Source: an uncultured Rhodocyclaceae bacterium (lineage in GTDB: Bacteria; Pseudomonadota; Gammaproteobacteria; Burkholderiales; Rhodocyclaceae). From it: a stretch of DNA of 60,417 bases. Shown here one piece after another: positions 31,574-39,260 of the stretch (position 1 is its first letter; each line of letters begins with the position of its first letter). The translations under genes and the position numbers were made by a program. The DNA lies in assembly GCA_900549295.1 (NCBI GenBank), contig URNG01000002.1, forward strand, positions 1 through 60,417, in the 5' to 3' direction. The notes below the pieces were generated by a model that saw only the letters and a program-made list of their open reading frames with translations, was not told the origin of the DNA and did not search any database.

Positions 31574-33613
31574 GTGAGTACAGCACAAGAAAACAGCGCC
31601 ACCGAGGTGGAAAAAATCGGCGTCATGTTGCAGCAGGATGGTCAGCGCCGGGCGGCTGCCAGCACGGTGGCCTTTCTTTCCCGGCATGCGCCGTTCAACA
31701 AGATGGATGTCGAATTGCTGCAATGGTTTGCGGAAAAAGCGCAGATCGTTTTCTTCCCGGCGGGCAATCTCATCGTCGGCGCGGACTCCGGCAACGTGCG
31801 CTATTTCTATCTGATCGAATCAGGCAAGGTGCAGGCGCGGCAGGCGGGCGAGGTGGTGGTGACGGAATATTCCATCCTCAGCCACGGCTCCGGCGAAAGC
31901 TTTCCGATCGGGGCGGTGACGGCCGGGCGCCCGTCCACCAACGATTACACGGCCCTGGAAGACACTTTCTGCTATCTGCTGCCGGCCGAGGATTATCTCG
32001 TGCTGATGGCGAAAAGCCCGGAATTCAACCTTTTTTGCACGCAATACATCGCCAGCCTGCTCGACCAGTCGCGCCGCCAGTTGCAGGCGCAGTTCGCGCA
32101 GAAGGCGAGTGAGCAGCAGACGCTCAATTCGCCCCTGTCCGGTATCGGTACCCGCAATCCGCTGGCGGTGCTGCCGGAAACGCCGTTGCGCGAAGCTTTC
32201 CAGGCCATGTCGCAGGCCAACGTGGGTTCGGTGATCGTGGTCGATGCCGAGCAGAAACCGCTGGGCATCTTCACCCGCAGCGATCTGCTCGATCGCGTGG
32301 TGCTGGCCGAATTACCCTTGTCCACCGCCATTCGCGAAGCCATGTCGGCCTCGCCGACGGCTCTGAACGAACACGCCACCGCTTACGATGCCATGCTGGC
32401 CATGGCCAAGGAAGGCATCCGCCACGTCCTCATCACCGACCATGCGGGGGCCTTGAGCGGCATCGTGTCGGAGCGCGATCTGTTCGCCCTGCAGCGCGTG
32501 GGTCTGCGCCAGATTCGCCAGACCATCGAGGCCGCGCCCGATGTGGAGGCGCTGAAAACGGCAGGGGGGGGGGGGGGGGGCGGGCGCGTTTTGAGCGCTG
32601 CGGGCGATGTGGCGGAGGCCCAGAAGCCCCCCCCCGCCGATGTGCGCCAGCTGTCCTTCAACATGCTGGCGCAAGGCATCGGCGCGGAGCAACTGACCCA
32701 GTTCATCTCGGCCTTGAACGACGCGCTGACCCGGCGCGTGCTGCAACTCAATCTGGAACGCCATGATTTTTCCGGCATCGACTGGTGCTGGCTGGCCTTC
32801 GGCTCCGAAGGGCGCGACGAGCAGACTTTCAGCACCGACCAGGATAACGGCATCGTCTACCAGGTGCCGCCGGGCGAGGATCAGGCGGCGCTCAAAACGC
32901 GCCTGCTCGCCTTCGCGCTCGATGTGAACAAGGCGCTCGACCAGATCGGTTTCCCGCTGTGCAAGGGCGACATCATGGCGAGCAACCCAGAGTGGTGCCT
33001 GACGCTGGATGAATGGCGCAACCAGTTCACCGAGTGGATCCGCGTACCGGAGCCGGTGGCGCTTTTGAACGCCAGCATCTTCTTCGATTTCCGGGCGCTC
33101 TACGGCAAGGTGGAACTGGCGGACAGCATGCGCCGCCATCTCTTGCATCAGGCGCAGGCCATGCCGGTATTTCTGCAGGCCATGGCGCGCAACGCGCTGG
33201 ACGTAGCACCGCCGCTGGGCAAGATTCGAGATTTCCTGACCGATCTGGAAGCCGATGCGCCGGGCAAGATCGATCTCAAGAAATACGGCTCGCGCATTTT
33301 CGTCGATGTGGCCCGCATTTATGCACTGGCGGCCGGGGTGCACAGCACCAACACCTTACAGCGCCTGCGTCTGTCGGCGCAGAAAATGAATATTCGCGGC
33401 GACGAAATCAATGCGGTGCTCGATGGCCTGAACTTCATTCAGTTCCTGCGCCTGCAGCATCAGTATCTGCATGGCGAACCCGGCAAGCAGGGCGACAATC
33501 TGATCGATCCGGAAAAACTGAACGAGCTCGATCGCCGCATCCTGAAAGAGTCCTTCCGTCAGGCGCGCAAGATTCAATCGCGTCTGAAACTCGATTACCA
33601 GGTGAACCACTGA
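31574..33613 (+). CDS. cNMP-binding/CBS/DUF294 nucleotidyltransferase-like protein
   Basis: A protein of about 679 residues. In order it has an N-terminal cyclic-nucleotide-binding-like domain (about 25-150), a CBS pair (about 195-320), and a DUF294 nucleotidyltransferase domain with FGSEGRDEQTFSTDQDNG, the GS...D.D motif also found in GlnD, followed by its helical partner domain. GTG 31574 is preferred because AAGGGG lies six bases upstream; ATG 31568 abuts that site. It probably senses a nucleotide and may modify a protein or make a signal. Between CBS and DUF294 it contains a 17-G run giving a glycine stretch, then a 9-C run. The family commonly neighbours VC_2705-type symporters. Confidence 0.88.
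   Translation: MSTAQENSATEVEKIGVMLQQDGQRRAAASTVAFLSRHAPFNKMDVELLQWFAEKAQIVFFPAGNLIVGADSGNVRYFYLIESGKVQARQAGEVVVTEYSILSHGSGESFPIGAVTAGRPSTNDYTALEDTFCYLLPAEDYLVLMAKSPEFNLFCTQYIASLLDQSRRQLQAQFAQKASEQQTLNSPLSGIGTRNPLAVLPETPLREAFQAMSQANVGSVIVVDAEQKPLGIFTRSDLLDRVVLAELPLSTAIREAMSASPTALNEHATAYDAMLAMAKEGIRHVLITDHAGALSGIVSERDLFALQRVGLRQIRQTIEAAPDVEALKTAGGGGGGGRVLSAAGDVAEAQKPPPADVRQLSFNMLAQGIGAEQLTQFISALNDALTRRVLQLNLERHDFSGIDWCWLAFGSEGRDEQTFSTDQDNGIVYQVPPGEDQAALKTRLLAFALDVNKALDQIGFPLCKGDIMASNPEWCLTLDEWRNQFTEWIRVPEPVALLNASIFFDFRALYGKVELADSMRRHLLHQAQAMPVFLQAMARNALDVAPPLGKIRDFLTDLEADAPGKIDLKKYGSRIFVDVARIYALAAGVHSTNTLQRLRLSAQKMNIRGDEINAVLDGLNFIQFLRLQHQYLHGEPGKQGDNLIDPEKLNELDRRILKESFRQARKIQSRLKLDYQVNH
32564..32580 (+). 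repeat. Homopolymer of 17 G inside a coding region
   Basis: An uninterrupted run of 17 G lies in the linker of the DUF294-type gene and encodes a poly-glycine stretch. The reading frame stays open as assembled. The length could be wrong by a base or more, since such runs are hard to sequence. Confidence 0.95.
32627..32635 (+). repeat. Homopolymer of 9 C, 46 bases after the G run
   Basis: Nine consecutive C in the same linker, complementary to part of the 17-G run, so the transcript or single-stranded DNA could fold back on itself. Confidence 0.9.
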
Positions 33614-33614
33614 C

Positions 33615-34277
33615 ATGTTCGGCATCAAGAAATTGTTTTCCGGCGCGGCGGATGCGGCCAATCTGCCCGCCGATGTCAGGGCGGCGCTGGCTGACTGGCA
33701 GGCGCGCGTGGTCGATGATCTGGAATCCACGCATTTTCTGACCCGCTACGTGGTGCTGGACATCGTGACCGATGGCCCGGACCCCGAGCGCCATCGCCTG
33801 ACCGGCTTGGCTGCGACCGAAGTGCATCGCGGCGTGCTGGCCCCGGCGCGCAGCGTGTATCTCGATTTGTCCGGGATGAGCGATGAAAGCGCGCGTGCCC
33901 GCAGCCTCGCCGCCTTCCTGCAATTCATCGGCAAGGCGCCGCTGGTGGTGTTTTACGCGGCTTACGTCGGCGGGTTCCTGCTGCCGGCCTTGCGCCAGCA
34001 TCTGGGCCTTGCCTTCCAGCCGCGCTGGGTCGATCTGGCCTGGCTGCTGCCCGCCCTGTTCGCGGAGAAGAGCCACCAGCCGCTGCCGCTCGATGGCTGG
34101 CTGGAAATCTTTGGCCTCGATCCGGGCGAAGGGCGGCGCAGCCCGAACGAGAACTGCTTGGCGCTGGCGCGCATCTTCCAGATGCTGGTCGTGCGCGCGC
34201 ACAGCAAGGGCATTGATACGGTGGCGGCCCTGATCGACGAATCGAAGGCCAGCAGCCATCTGCGGCGCAGTCATTAA
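33615..34277 (+). CDS. Exonuclease-fold protein with lost catalytic residues
   Basis: A 220-residue protein with the DnaQ/RNase T fold pattern but not its chemistry. Motif I reads LDIVTDG from D49, so the catalytic Glu is Val. Motif II reads VVFYAAYVGGF where active proteins have AHNAAFD. Motif III reads SPNENCLALARIF instead of HxAxxDA. It begins one base after the DUF294 gene stop and is followed by the symporter. A binding or regulatory role, perhaps with the active exonuclease two genes upstream, is more likely than hydrolysis. Some members of this neighbourhood are annotated as DNA polymerase III epsilon; that name would mislead here. Confidence 0.78.
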   Translation: MFGIKKLFSGAADAANLPADVRAALADWQARVVDDLESTHFLTRYVVLDIVTDGPDPERHRLTGLAATEVHRGVLAPARSVYLDLSGMSDESARARSLAAFLQFIGKAPLVVFYAAYVGGFLLPALRQHLGLAFQPRWVDLAWLLPALFAEKSHQPLPLDGWLEIFGLDPGEGRRSPNENCLALARIFQMLVVRAHSKGIDTVAALIDESKASSHLRRSH

Positions 34278-34292
34278 GGGCGTGGCCGTTTC

Positions 34293-36341
34293 GTGCGACT
34301 GACCCGGCTGCAGCGCTACTACCTCTATTACACCGGGGTTTTCCTGGCGTTTACGGGGTTTCTGGCGGTGCTCGAACGGCACGGCATGCCGCCGCGCTGG
34401 ATCGGTTACGCCTTTCTGGTATTTACCGTGTCCATGTACGCCATCATCGGCGTGTTCAGCCGTACTTCCGATGTGTCGGAGTATTACGTGGCCGGGCGCC
34501 GGGTGCCGGCCTTCTTCAATGGCATGGCCACCGGCGCGGACTGGATGAGCGCGGCGTCCTTCATGGGGCTGGCGGGCACGCTGTACTTGCAGGGTTTTCA
34601 GGGGCTGGCCTACATCGTCGGCTGGACCGGCGGTTTCGTGCTGGTGGCCCTGCTGCTCGCGCCTTACCTGCGCCGTTTCGGGCAATTCACGATTCCGGAT
34701 TTTCTGAGTGCGCGTTACGGCGGCAATGCGGTGCGTTTGATTGCCGTGTTCGCGGCCATTCTCGCCTCCTTCGTCTATGTCGTGGCGCAGATTTATGGCG
34801 TGGGCGTCATCACCAGCCGCTTTGTCAGCCTGCAATTCGAGATTGGCGTGTTCGTCGGCCTGGCGGGCATCCTGGTGTGCTCTTTCCTCGGCGGGATGCG
34901 GGCGATTACCTGGACGCAGGTGGCGCAATATCTGATTCTGATCGTCGCTTATCTGACGCCGGTGGCCATTTTGTCCTACAAGGTGACCGGGGTGCCGGTG
35001 CCGCAGGTGGTCTATGGCGGCGTGCTGCAGCAGGTGACGGCGCTGGAGACGGAATTGTTCGCTGCCCCGGCCGAAACCGAGGTGCGCGCGCGCTACCGGG
35101 AGCGGGCGCAGGCTTACGCGGAAAAAATCGAACGATTGCCGCATTCGCTGCTCGAAGAGCGCGCCTATTACGCCGCCGAGGTGGAGCGCTTGCGCGCGAG
35201 CGATGCGCAGATGCGCGACGTGGTGGCGCTGGAACGCCAGCGTCGGGATCTGCCGAAAACGCCGCAGGAGGCCCGGCAACACTGGGAGCGGGCGCAGCAT
35301 GATGCGCTCGAGCGCAGCGAGCCGCCGCGCCCGCATGCGGAAGCTTTCCCCGGTGAGAGCGAAGCCGAGCGCAATGTGCTGCGCAACAATTTCCTCGCGC
35401 TGGTGTTCTGCCTGACCATCGGCACGGCCGCGCTGCCGCACGTGCTGATGCGTTACTACACCACGCCCAGCGTGGCGCAGGCGCGGCAATCGGTGTTCTG
35501 GTCGCTGCTCTTCATCGGCATTCTTTACGTGACTGCGCCGGCCTACGCGGTGTTCGCCAAGTTTGAGGTGTTGTCCAATCTGGTCGGCATTCCCATCGCC
35601 AAGCTGCCCGGCTGGGTGATGGCGTGGACCAAGATCGGGTTGATTTCGATCGAGGACATCAATGGCGATGGCCTGCTGCAATTTGCCGAACTGTCGCTCA
35701 ACCCGGACGTGATCGTGCTGGCGACGCCGGAAATCGCCGGCATGCCCTACGTCGTTTCCGGCCTGGTCGCAGCGGGCGGACTGGCGGCCGCCTTGTCTAC
35801 GGCAGACGGGCTCTTGCTGACGATTACCAGCGCCTTGTCGCACGACGTGTATTTCCGCGTGTTTCGTCCGCAATCCTCCACGCAATTCCGCCTGGTGATC
35901 GCCAAGATACTGCTCTTGGTCGTGGCGCTGGTGGCAGCGCTGGTGGCAGCGCAGAAACCGGGCACCATCCTGTCCATGGTGGCCTGGGCTTTTTCCATTG
36001 CCGGCGCGGCCCTGTTCCCAGCGCTGGTGCTGGGGATTTTCTGGGTGCGCGCGACGCGGGCCGGGGCGATTGCCAGCATGCTGGTGGGCCTGGGGCTGAC
36101 CTTGTATTACATCGCGCGTATGGAATTCGGCGGCCATGCCTGGCTGGGACTGGGCGAGGAAATGCAGGGGCCGTGGTTCGATCTGCATTCCACGTCGGCT
36201 GGGGTGTTCGGCATCGTTGCGGGTTTCGTCACGCATGTCGTCGTCAGCTTGCTGACGCGAACCAGTCCGGAAATGGCGGCAGAAACGGCGCAATTCCTCG
36301 CCTGCGTGCGTCAGCCGGGCGAGCGCCAGGGGAGGGATTGA
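34293..36341 (+). CDS. Sodium/solute symporter, VC_2705 family (probable acetate/monocarboxylate transporter)
   Basis: A 682-residue SSS-family permease with about 13 membrane helices. The N-terminal signature YYVAGRRVPAFFNGMATGAD and GAMISAA-type helices mark the family. A cytoplasmic loop of about 110 residues (roughly 255-365), rich in charged helix-forming residues, interrupts the transport core; this long insertion is characteristic of the VC_2705 subfamily. Substrate is not provable, but partnership with DUF4212 and the location after acs point to acetate or a similar carboxylate. The start is GTG 34293. Its TGA overlaps the DUF4212 ATG by one base. Confidence 0.9.
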   Translation: MRLTRLQRYYLYYTGVFLAFTGFLAVLERHGMPPRWIGYAFLVFTVSMYAIIGVFSRTSDVSEYYVAGRRVPAFFNGMATGADWMSAASFMGLAGTLYLQGFQGLAYIVGWTGGFVLVALLLAPYLRRFGQFTIPDFLSARYGGNAVRLIAVFAAILASFVYVVAQIYGVGVITSRFVSLQFEIGVFVGLAGILVCSFLGGMRAITWTQVAQYLILIVAYLTPVAILSYKVTGVPVPQVVYGGVLQQVTALETELFAAPAETEVRARYRERAQAYAEKIERLPHSLLEERAYYAAEVERLRASDAQMRDVVALERQRRDLPKTPQEARQHWERAQHDALERSEPPRPHAEAFPGESEAERNVLRNNFLALVFCLTIGTAALPHVLMRYYTTPSVAQARQSVFWSLLFIGILYVTAPAYAVFAKFEVLSNLVGIPIAKLPGWVMAWTKIGLISIEDINGDGLLQFAELSLNPDVIVLATPEIAGMPYVVSGLVAAGGLAAALSTADGLLLTITSALSHDVYFRVFRPQSSTQFRLVIAKILLLVVALVAALVAAQKPGTILSMVAWAFSIAGAALFPALVLGIFWVRATRAGAIASMLVGLGLTLYYIARMEFGGHAWLGLGEEMQGPWFDLHSTSAGVFGIVAGFVTHVVVSLLTRTSPEMAAETAQFLACVRQPGERQGRD

Positions 36342-36595
36342 TGCAGCAGGCCGGTATGTCACCTTACTGGCGCAGCACGCGCCGTCTGACCGGCGGTTTG
36401 CTCGTGCTCTGGTGCGCGCTCACCTTCGGCGTGGTTTTTTTCGCCCGCGAACTCAATGCCCTGGACTGGTTTGGTTTTCCGCTGGGGTTTTATTTCGCGG
36501 CGCAGGGTCTTTTCTTCGGCTATCTCGGCATCGTGGTGTATTACAACCGCAAAATGCAGCGCCTGGACGATGCCCACGGCTCGCGGCAAGCCTAG
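36341..36595 (+). CDS. DUF4212 small subunit of the symporter
   Basis: An 84-residue protein with two membrane helices (LLVLWCALTFGVVFFAREL and FYFAAQGLFFGYLGIVVYY) separated by NALDWFGFPLG, the DUF4212 pattern. It ends YNRKMQRLDD and a short polar tail. DUF4212 genes occur almost always directly beside VC_2705-type symporters and are thought to be small partner subunits. The start codon overlaps the symporter stop and follows GGGAGG. The stop is TAG, so amber is a normal terminator in this genome. Confidence 0.92.
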   Translation: MQQAGMSPYWRSTRRLTGGLLVLWCALTFGVVFFARELNALDWFGFPLGFYFAAQGLFFGYLGIVVYYNRKMQRLDDAHGSRQA

Positions 36596-36603
36596 AGCAG
36601 AGC

Positions 36604-36894
36604 GTGAGTTTCTCGTTGTTCGTGTTGTCAGCCCTGCGTGCCGTCGTGGAGATGCTGGGTCTCTGTTTGCTCGGGCAGGCCGCGCTTGCGCTACTTGCGG
36701 GCAGGAGCCGCTTGGGGAATCCGATTTACCGGCTTTTCGCACTCATCACCCGCGCGCCTCGCCGCCTGTGCGGCAAGTTGCTGCCGGGCACACGCCGCCC
36801 CTGGCTGGAGGGGGCGCTTTGTTTTCTGCTGCTGTCCCTTGCCTGGATTGCCCTGGCGGCCTGGCGGTTATTCGTTTTGCAGGGCGAGGTGTGA
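36604..36894 (+). CDS. Small membrane protein, YggT-like pattern
   Basis: A GTG start eight bases after the DUF4212 stop gives 96 residues with a first helix (LRAVVEMLGLCLLGQAALAL), a polar amphipathic middle (NPIYRLFALITRAPRRLCG) and a second helix (LCFLLLSLAWIALAAWRLF). The middle segment recalls YggT, but I would not assign the family. It is the last gene of the acetate/symporter block and probably belongs to the same transcript. Confidence 0.62.
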   Translation: MSFSLFVLSALRAVVEMLGLCLLGQAALALLAGRSRLGNPIYRLFALITRAPRRLCGKLLPGTRRPWLEGALCFLLLSLAWIALAAWRLFVLQGEV

Positions 36895-36928
36895 TTTTTC
36901 AGGGCGGGGTGTGCAATATCCACCCTCG

Positions 36929-37048
36929 CGTTGGGGAAACGCTGAACAAATCCGTGCGCCCTGAGTTTGTCGAAGGGAGTTACCTGCAAAATCAAGGGCT
37001 TCGACAGGTTCAGCCCGAGCGGTTTTGATTTATTCAGAGCTTCCTTGG
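36929..37048. repeat. REP/MITE-like inverted-repeat element
   Basis: The inner arms GCCCTGAGTTTGTCGAAGGG (36958-36977) and GGGCTTCGACAGGTTCAGCC (36996-37015) are imperfect reverse complements of the CCTGAGCTTGTCGAAGG type scattered through many beta- and gammaproteobacterial genomes. Outer arms around GCTGAACAAATCCG and CGGTTTTGATTTATTCAGAGC extend the symmetry to about 120 bases. No coding capacity is seen. It sits between convergent genes, a usual site for such elements. Confidence 0.7.
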
Positions 37049-37053
37049 CGCAT

Positions 37054-37377
37054 TCAGCAGCGCAGTTGATCCAGTTGGGCCGCGAGCTGGTGCGCGGTTT
37101 CGCTCAGTTCGGGGAGGAGGAGGTCGGCCGCGTCGCCCAGGCCGTTCTGGCTGAGGTTGGTGATTTCATTGGCCAGCGCGTGAAAGCGCAGGTGCAGGGC
37201 GATCAGTTCGGGGGCGGCGGCATGCGCTTCGAGTGCGCCGGCCAGGGTGCAACTGCGGTGTTCGGACAAGGGCATGTCGGCGTAGTTGCCGCCGGCAAAA
37301 GCGTTGAAGAACTGGCGGCGCCACTTGCCATGCAGGCGGATGGCTTCTTCGATCTGAGGCGGTGTGAATTTGGGCAC
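37054..37377 (-). CDS. Stand-alone CZB (chemoreceptor zinc-binding) domain protein
   Basis: A 107-residue protein that is all CZB domain: a first His in LHGKWRRQFFNA, a Cys in SEHRSCTLAGAL, and His residues in LIALHLRFHALANEI, the order of the 3-His/1-Cys zinc site. CZB domains sense zinc or hypochlorous acid, usually as the tail of chemoreceptors or the head of diguanylate cyclases. A free-standing domain might modulate such proteins. The start is GTG 37377 after GGGAGA. A CZB-containing diguanylate cyclase lies 3 kb away. Confidence 0.8.
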   Translation of the reverse strand: MPKFTPPQIEEAIRLHGKWRRQFFNAFAGGNYADMPLSEHRSCTLAGALEAHAAAPELIALHLRFHALANEITNLSQNGLGDAADLLLPELSETAHQLAAQLDQLRC

Positions 37378-37449
37378 CTTGCGTTCTCCCCGGTCTCGCC
37401 GGCTGAAAATCCTGATGCGCCCTATTATGCCGCAGCGGGCAGCGCCTCT

Positions 37450-37605
37450 TCAATGCGCGCTACCGCGCCGCCAGCACGCGGGTAATTCGAGCGGGGAAAG
37501 ATCGGCGGGCGGTGTGTTGAAAATGGCATGCGCGCGGGCCAGACGCTCCTGTTCGGCGGCGTTGATTCCGACAAAGGCTTCGAACCATTTTTGCAGGTGT
37601 TTCAT
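37450..37605 (-). CDS. Small hypothetical protein
   Basis: A 51-residue frame begins with ATG 37605 after a very good ribosome site (GAGGAGAAATC). The product starts MKHLQKWFEAFVGINAAEQE and later has LELPACWRRG; it is soluble, with one Cys. It precedes the CZB gene on the same strand (72-base gap), so they could be one operon. I recognise no family. Confidence 0.5.
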   Translation of the reverse strand: MKHLQKWFEAFVGINAAEQERLARAHAIFNTPPADLSPLELPACWRRGSAH

Positions 37606-37628
37606 GATTTCTCCTCGGGCTTCATTAT

Positions 37629-37645
37629 TTAAACCACTGGTTAAA
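37629..37645. promoter_or_regulatory. Small palindrome upstream of the 51-residue gene
   Basis: AACCA-C-TGGTT (37632-37642) flanked by TT/AA pairs gives a near-symmetric element in an AT-rich gap between divergent genes. It could be an operator; no specific regulator can be named. Confidence 0.25.
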
Positions 37646-37763
37646 CATACAGTGGTGCAAGATTAAGCAAAAACTGGATATTTGTACAGTGTTTTGTTTT
37701 CGATCCTGTTTCCCGGCCTTGGAGAAAAGGGAAAAACCATCAGGAAACAAGCCTTGGCGCGCG

Positions 37764-37769
37764 TATAAT
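37764..37769 (+). promoter_or_regulatory. TATAAT box immediately upstream of rhlE
   Basis: A consensus -10 hexamer ends nine bases before the rhlE ATG. If used, transcription would begin one or two bases before the start codon, giving a nearly leaderless mRNA. No clear -35 box is spaced correctly. Confidence 0.4.
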
Positions 37770-37777
37770 TACGCCCC

Positions 37778-39223
37778 ATGCTAGAAAATACGACCCCTGA
37801 AGCCGCTCCGGCGGCACCCGAAACCACGTTTGCCGATCTGGGCCTGGCGCCCGAACTGTTGCGTGCCTTAAACGATCTCGGCTACAGCAAACCGACGCCG
37901 ATCCAGGCGAAAGCGATTCCGCTGGTGGTGGCCGGCCAGGACATCATGGGGGGGGCGCAGACGGGTACGGGCAAGACGGCCGCGTTTACCCTGCCCATCC
38001 TGCAGCGCATCCTGCCTTTTGCCAGCAGCAGCCCGTCGCCCGCCCGGCATCCGGTGCGCGCCCTGATCCTGGCCCCGACGCGCGAACTGGCCTTGCAAGT
38101 GCACGAATCTGTGGTGGCGTACAGCAAGCACACCTCGCTGCGCGCCATGTGCGCTTTTGGCGGGGTGGACATCAAGCCGCAGATCGCCGAACTCAAACGC
38201 GGCGTGGAAATCCTGGTGGCGACGCCGGGGCGGCTGCTCGATCACGTCGAATCGAAGAGCGTCAGCTTCAATTCGGTACAGGCGCTGGTGCTCGACGAGG
38301 CCGACCGCATGCTGGACATGGGCTTCATTCCCGACGTGACGCGCATCCTCCGGATGCTGCCGGCGCAGCGCCAGAGCCTGTTGTTTTCGGCGACCTTTTC
38401 CGATGACATCAAGAAGCTCGCCGACACCATGCTGCACAATCCCGTGCTGGTGGAAGTGGCGCGGCGCAATCAGGTATCGGAAACCATTACCCACCGCGTG
38501 CACCCGGTGTCGGACTGGGGCAAGCGCGGCTTGCTCATCAAGCTGCTCAAGTCGGGCGACATCCGCCAGTGCATCGTTTTCATGCGCACCAAGCAGGGGT
38601 GCTCGCGCCTGTCGCGGGAATTGCAGCGCGCCGGGATTCATGCCGACGCGATTCACGGCGACAAGAGCCAGCTCGAACGCATCAAGGCGCTGGACGCCTT
38701 CAAGGCGGGCGGCACGCAGGCGCTGGTTGCCACCGACGTGGCGGCGCGCGGGCTGGACGTCGACGATCTGCCCTACGTCATCAACTACGAGCTGCCGCAT
38801 GTGCCGGAAGACTACGTGCACCGCATTGGCCGCACTGGCCGCGCCGGTAAGACTGGCAACGCGATTTCGCTGGTCAGCGCGCATGAAGTGGCTTATCTGG
38901 TCGAAATCGAAAAACTCATCAAGCGCCCGATCGAGCAGATCGAAATTGCCGGTTTCGAGGCGGAAGCCGAATACGAATACCCGCCTGGCAACAAGAAGAA
39001 GCGCCCGCCGCCGGTGCGTGCGCCGTTGGCCGAAAAACCGCAGCGCAGGGGGCGGCGGGATACGATGATCGCCGCCGACGGCTTCGATTTCAGCAAACCT
39101 TATGAGCCGAAATCCAGCTTGAATGCGGAAACGAACGTCCCCCTCGCGCCTGCCGGGGAGGTTCCGGGTAAACCGAAGAAAATGGTGGCTGCGCTACTGG
39201 GCGGCATGGGGCGCAAAACCTGA
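37778..39223 (+). CDS. rhlE: DEAD-box RNA helicase RhlE
   Basis: A 481-residue ATP-dependent RNA helicase involved in ribosome assembly and RNA turnover. The Q motif (FADLGLAPELLRALNDLGYS) is followed by motif I AQTGTGKTAAF, motif II LDEADRMLDMG, motif III SATF and motif VI HRIGRTGRAG. The C-terminal tail is basic and proline-rich (KKKRPPPVRAPLAEKPQR), fitting RhlE. There is no ribosome site of note before the ATG, in keeping with the TATAAT box found right upstream. Confidence 0.95.
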   Translation: MLENTTPEAAPAAPETTFADLGLAPELLRALNDLGYSKPTPIQAKAIPLVVAGQDIMGGAQTGTGKTAAFTLPILQRILPFASSSPSPARHPVRALILAPTRELALQVHESVVAYSKHTSLRAMCAFGGVDIKPQIAELKRGVEILVATPGRLLDHVESKSVSFNSVQALVLDEADRMLDMGFIPDVTRILRMLPAQRQSLLFSATFSDDIKKLADTMLHNPVLVEVARRNQVSETITHRVHPVSDWGKRGLLIKLLKSGDIRQCIVFMRTKQGCSRLSRELQRAGIHADAIHGDKSQLERIKALDAFKAGGTQALVATDVAARGLDVDDLPYVINYELPHVPEDYVHRIGRTGRAGKTGNAISLVSAHEVAYLVEIEKLIKRPIEQIEIAGFEAEAEYEYPPGNKKKRPPPVRAPLAEKPQRRGRRDTMIAADGFDFSKPYEPKSSLNAETNVPLAPAGEVPGKPKKMVAALLGGMGRKT

Positions 39224-39260
39224 GGGTTTGGGTTCGTCCTTTGCTTTGCCCTCGATGCGC

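Noticed and set aside
33615..34277. Calling this gene DNA polymerase III epsilon subunit
   Set aside because: The catalytic DEDD residues are replaced and the length and context do not match DnaQ.
33435..36362. Very long antisense open frame (about 975 codons) under the symporter genes
   Set aside because: The sense strand carries well-recognised genes with intact motifs. Long antisense frames are expected in GC-rich coding DNA, and the antisense product is a compositionally biased His/Arg/Gln-rich string with no domain.
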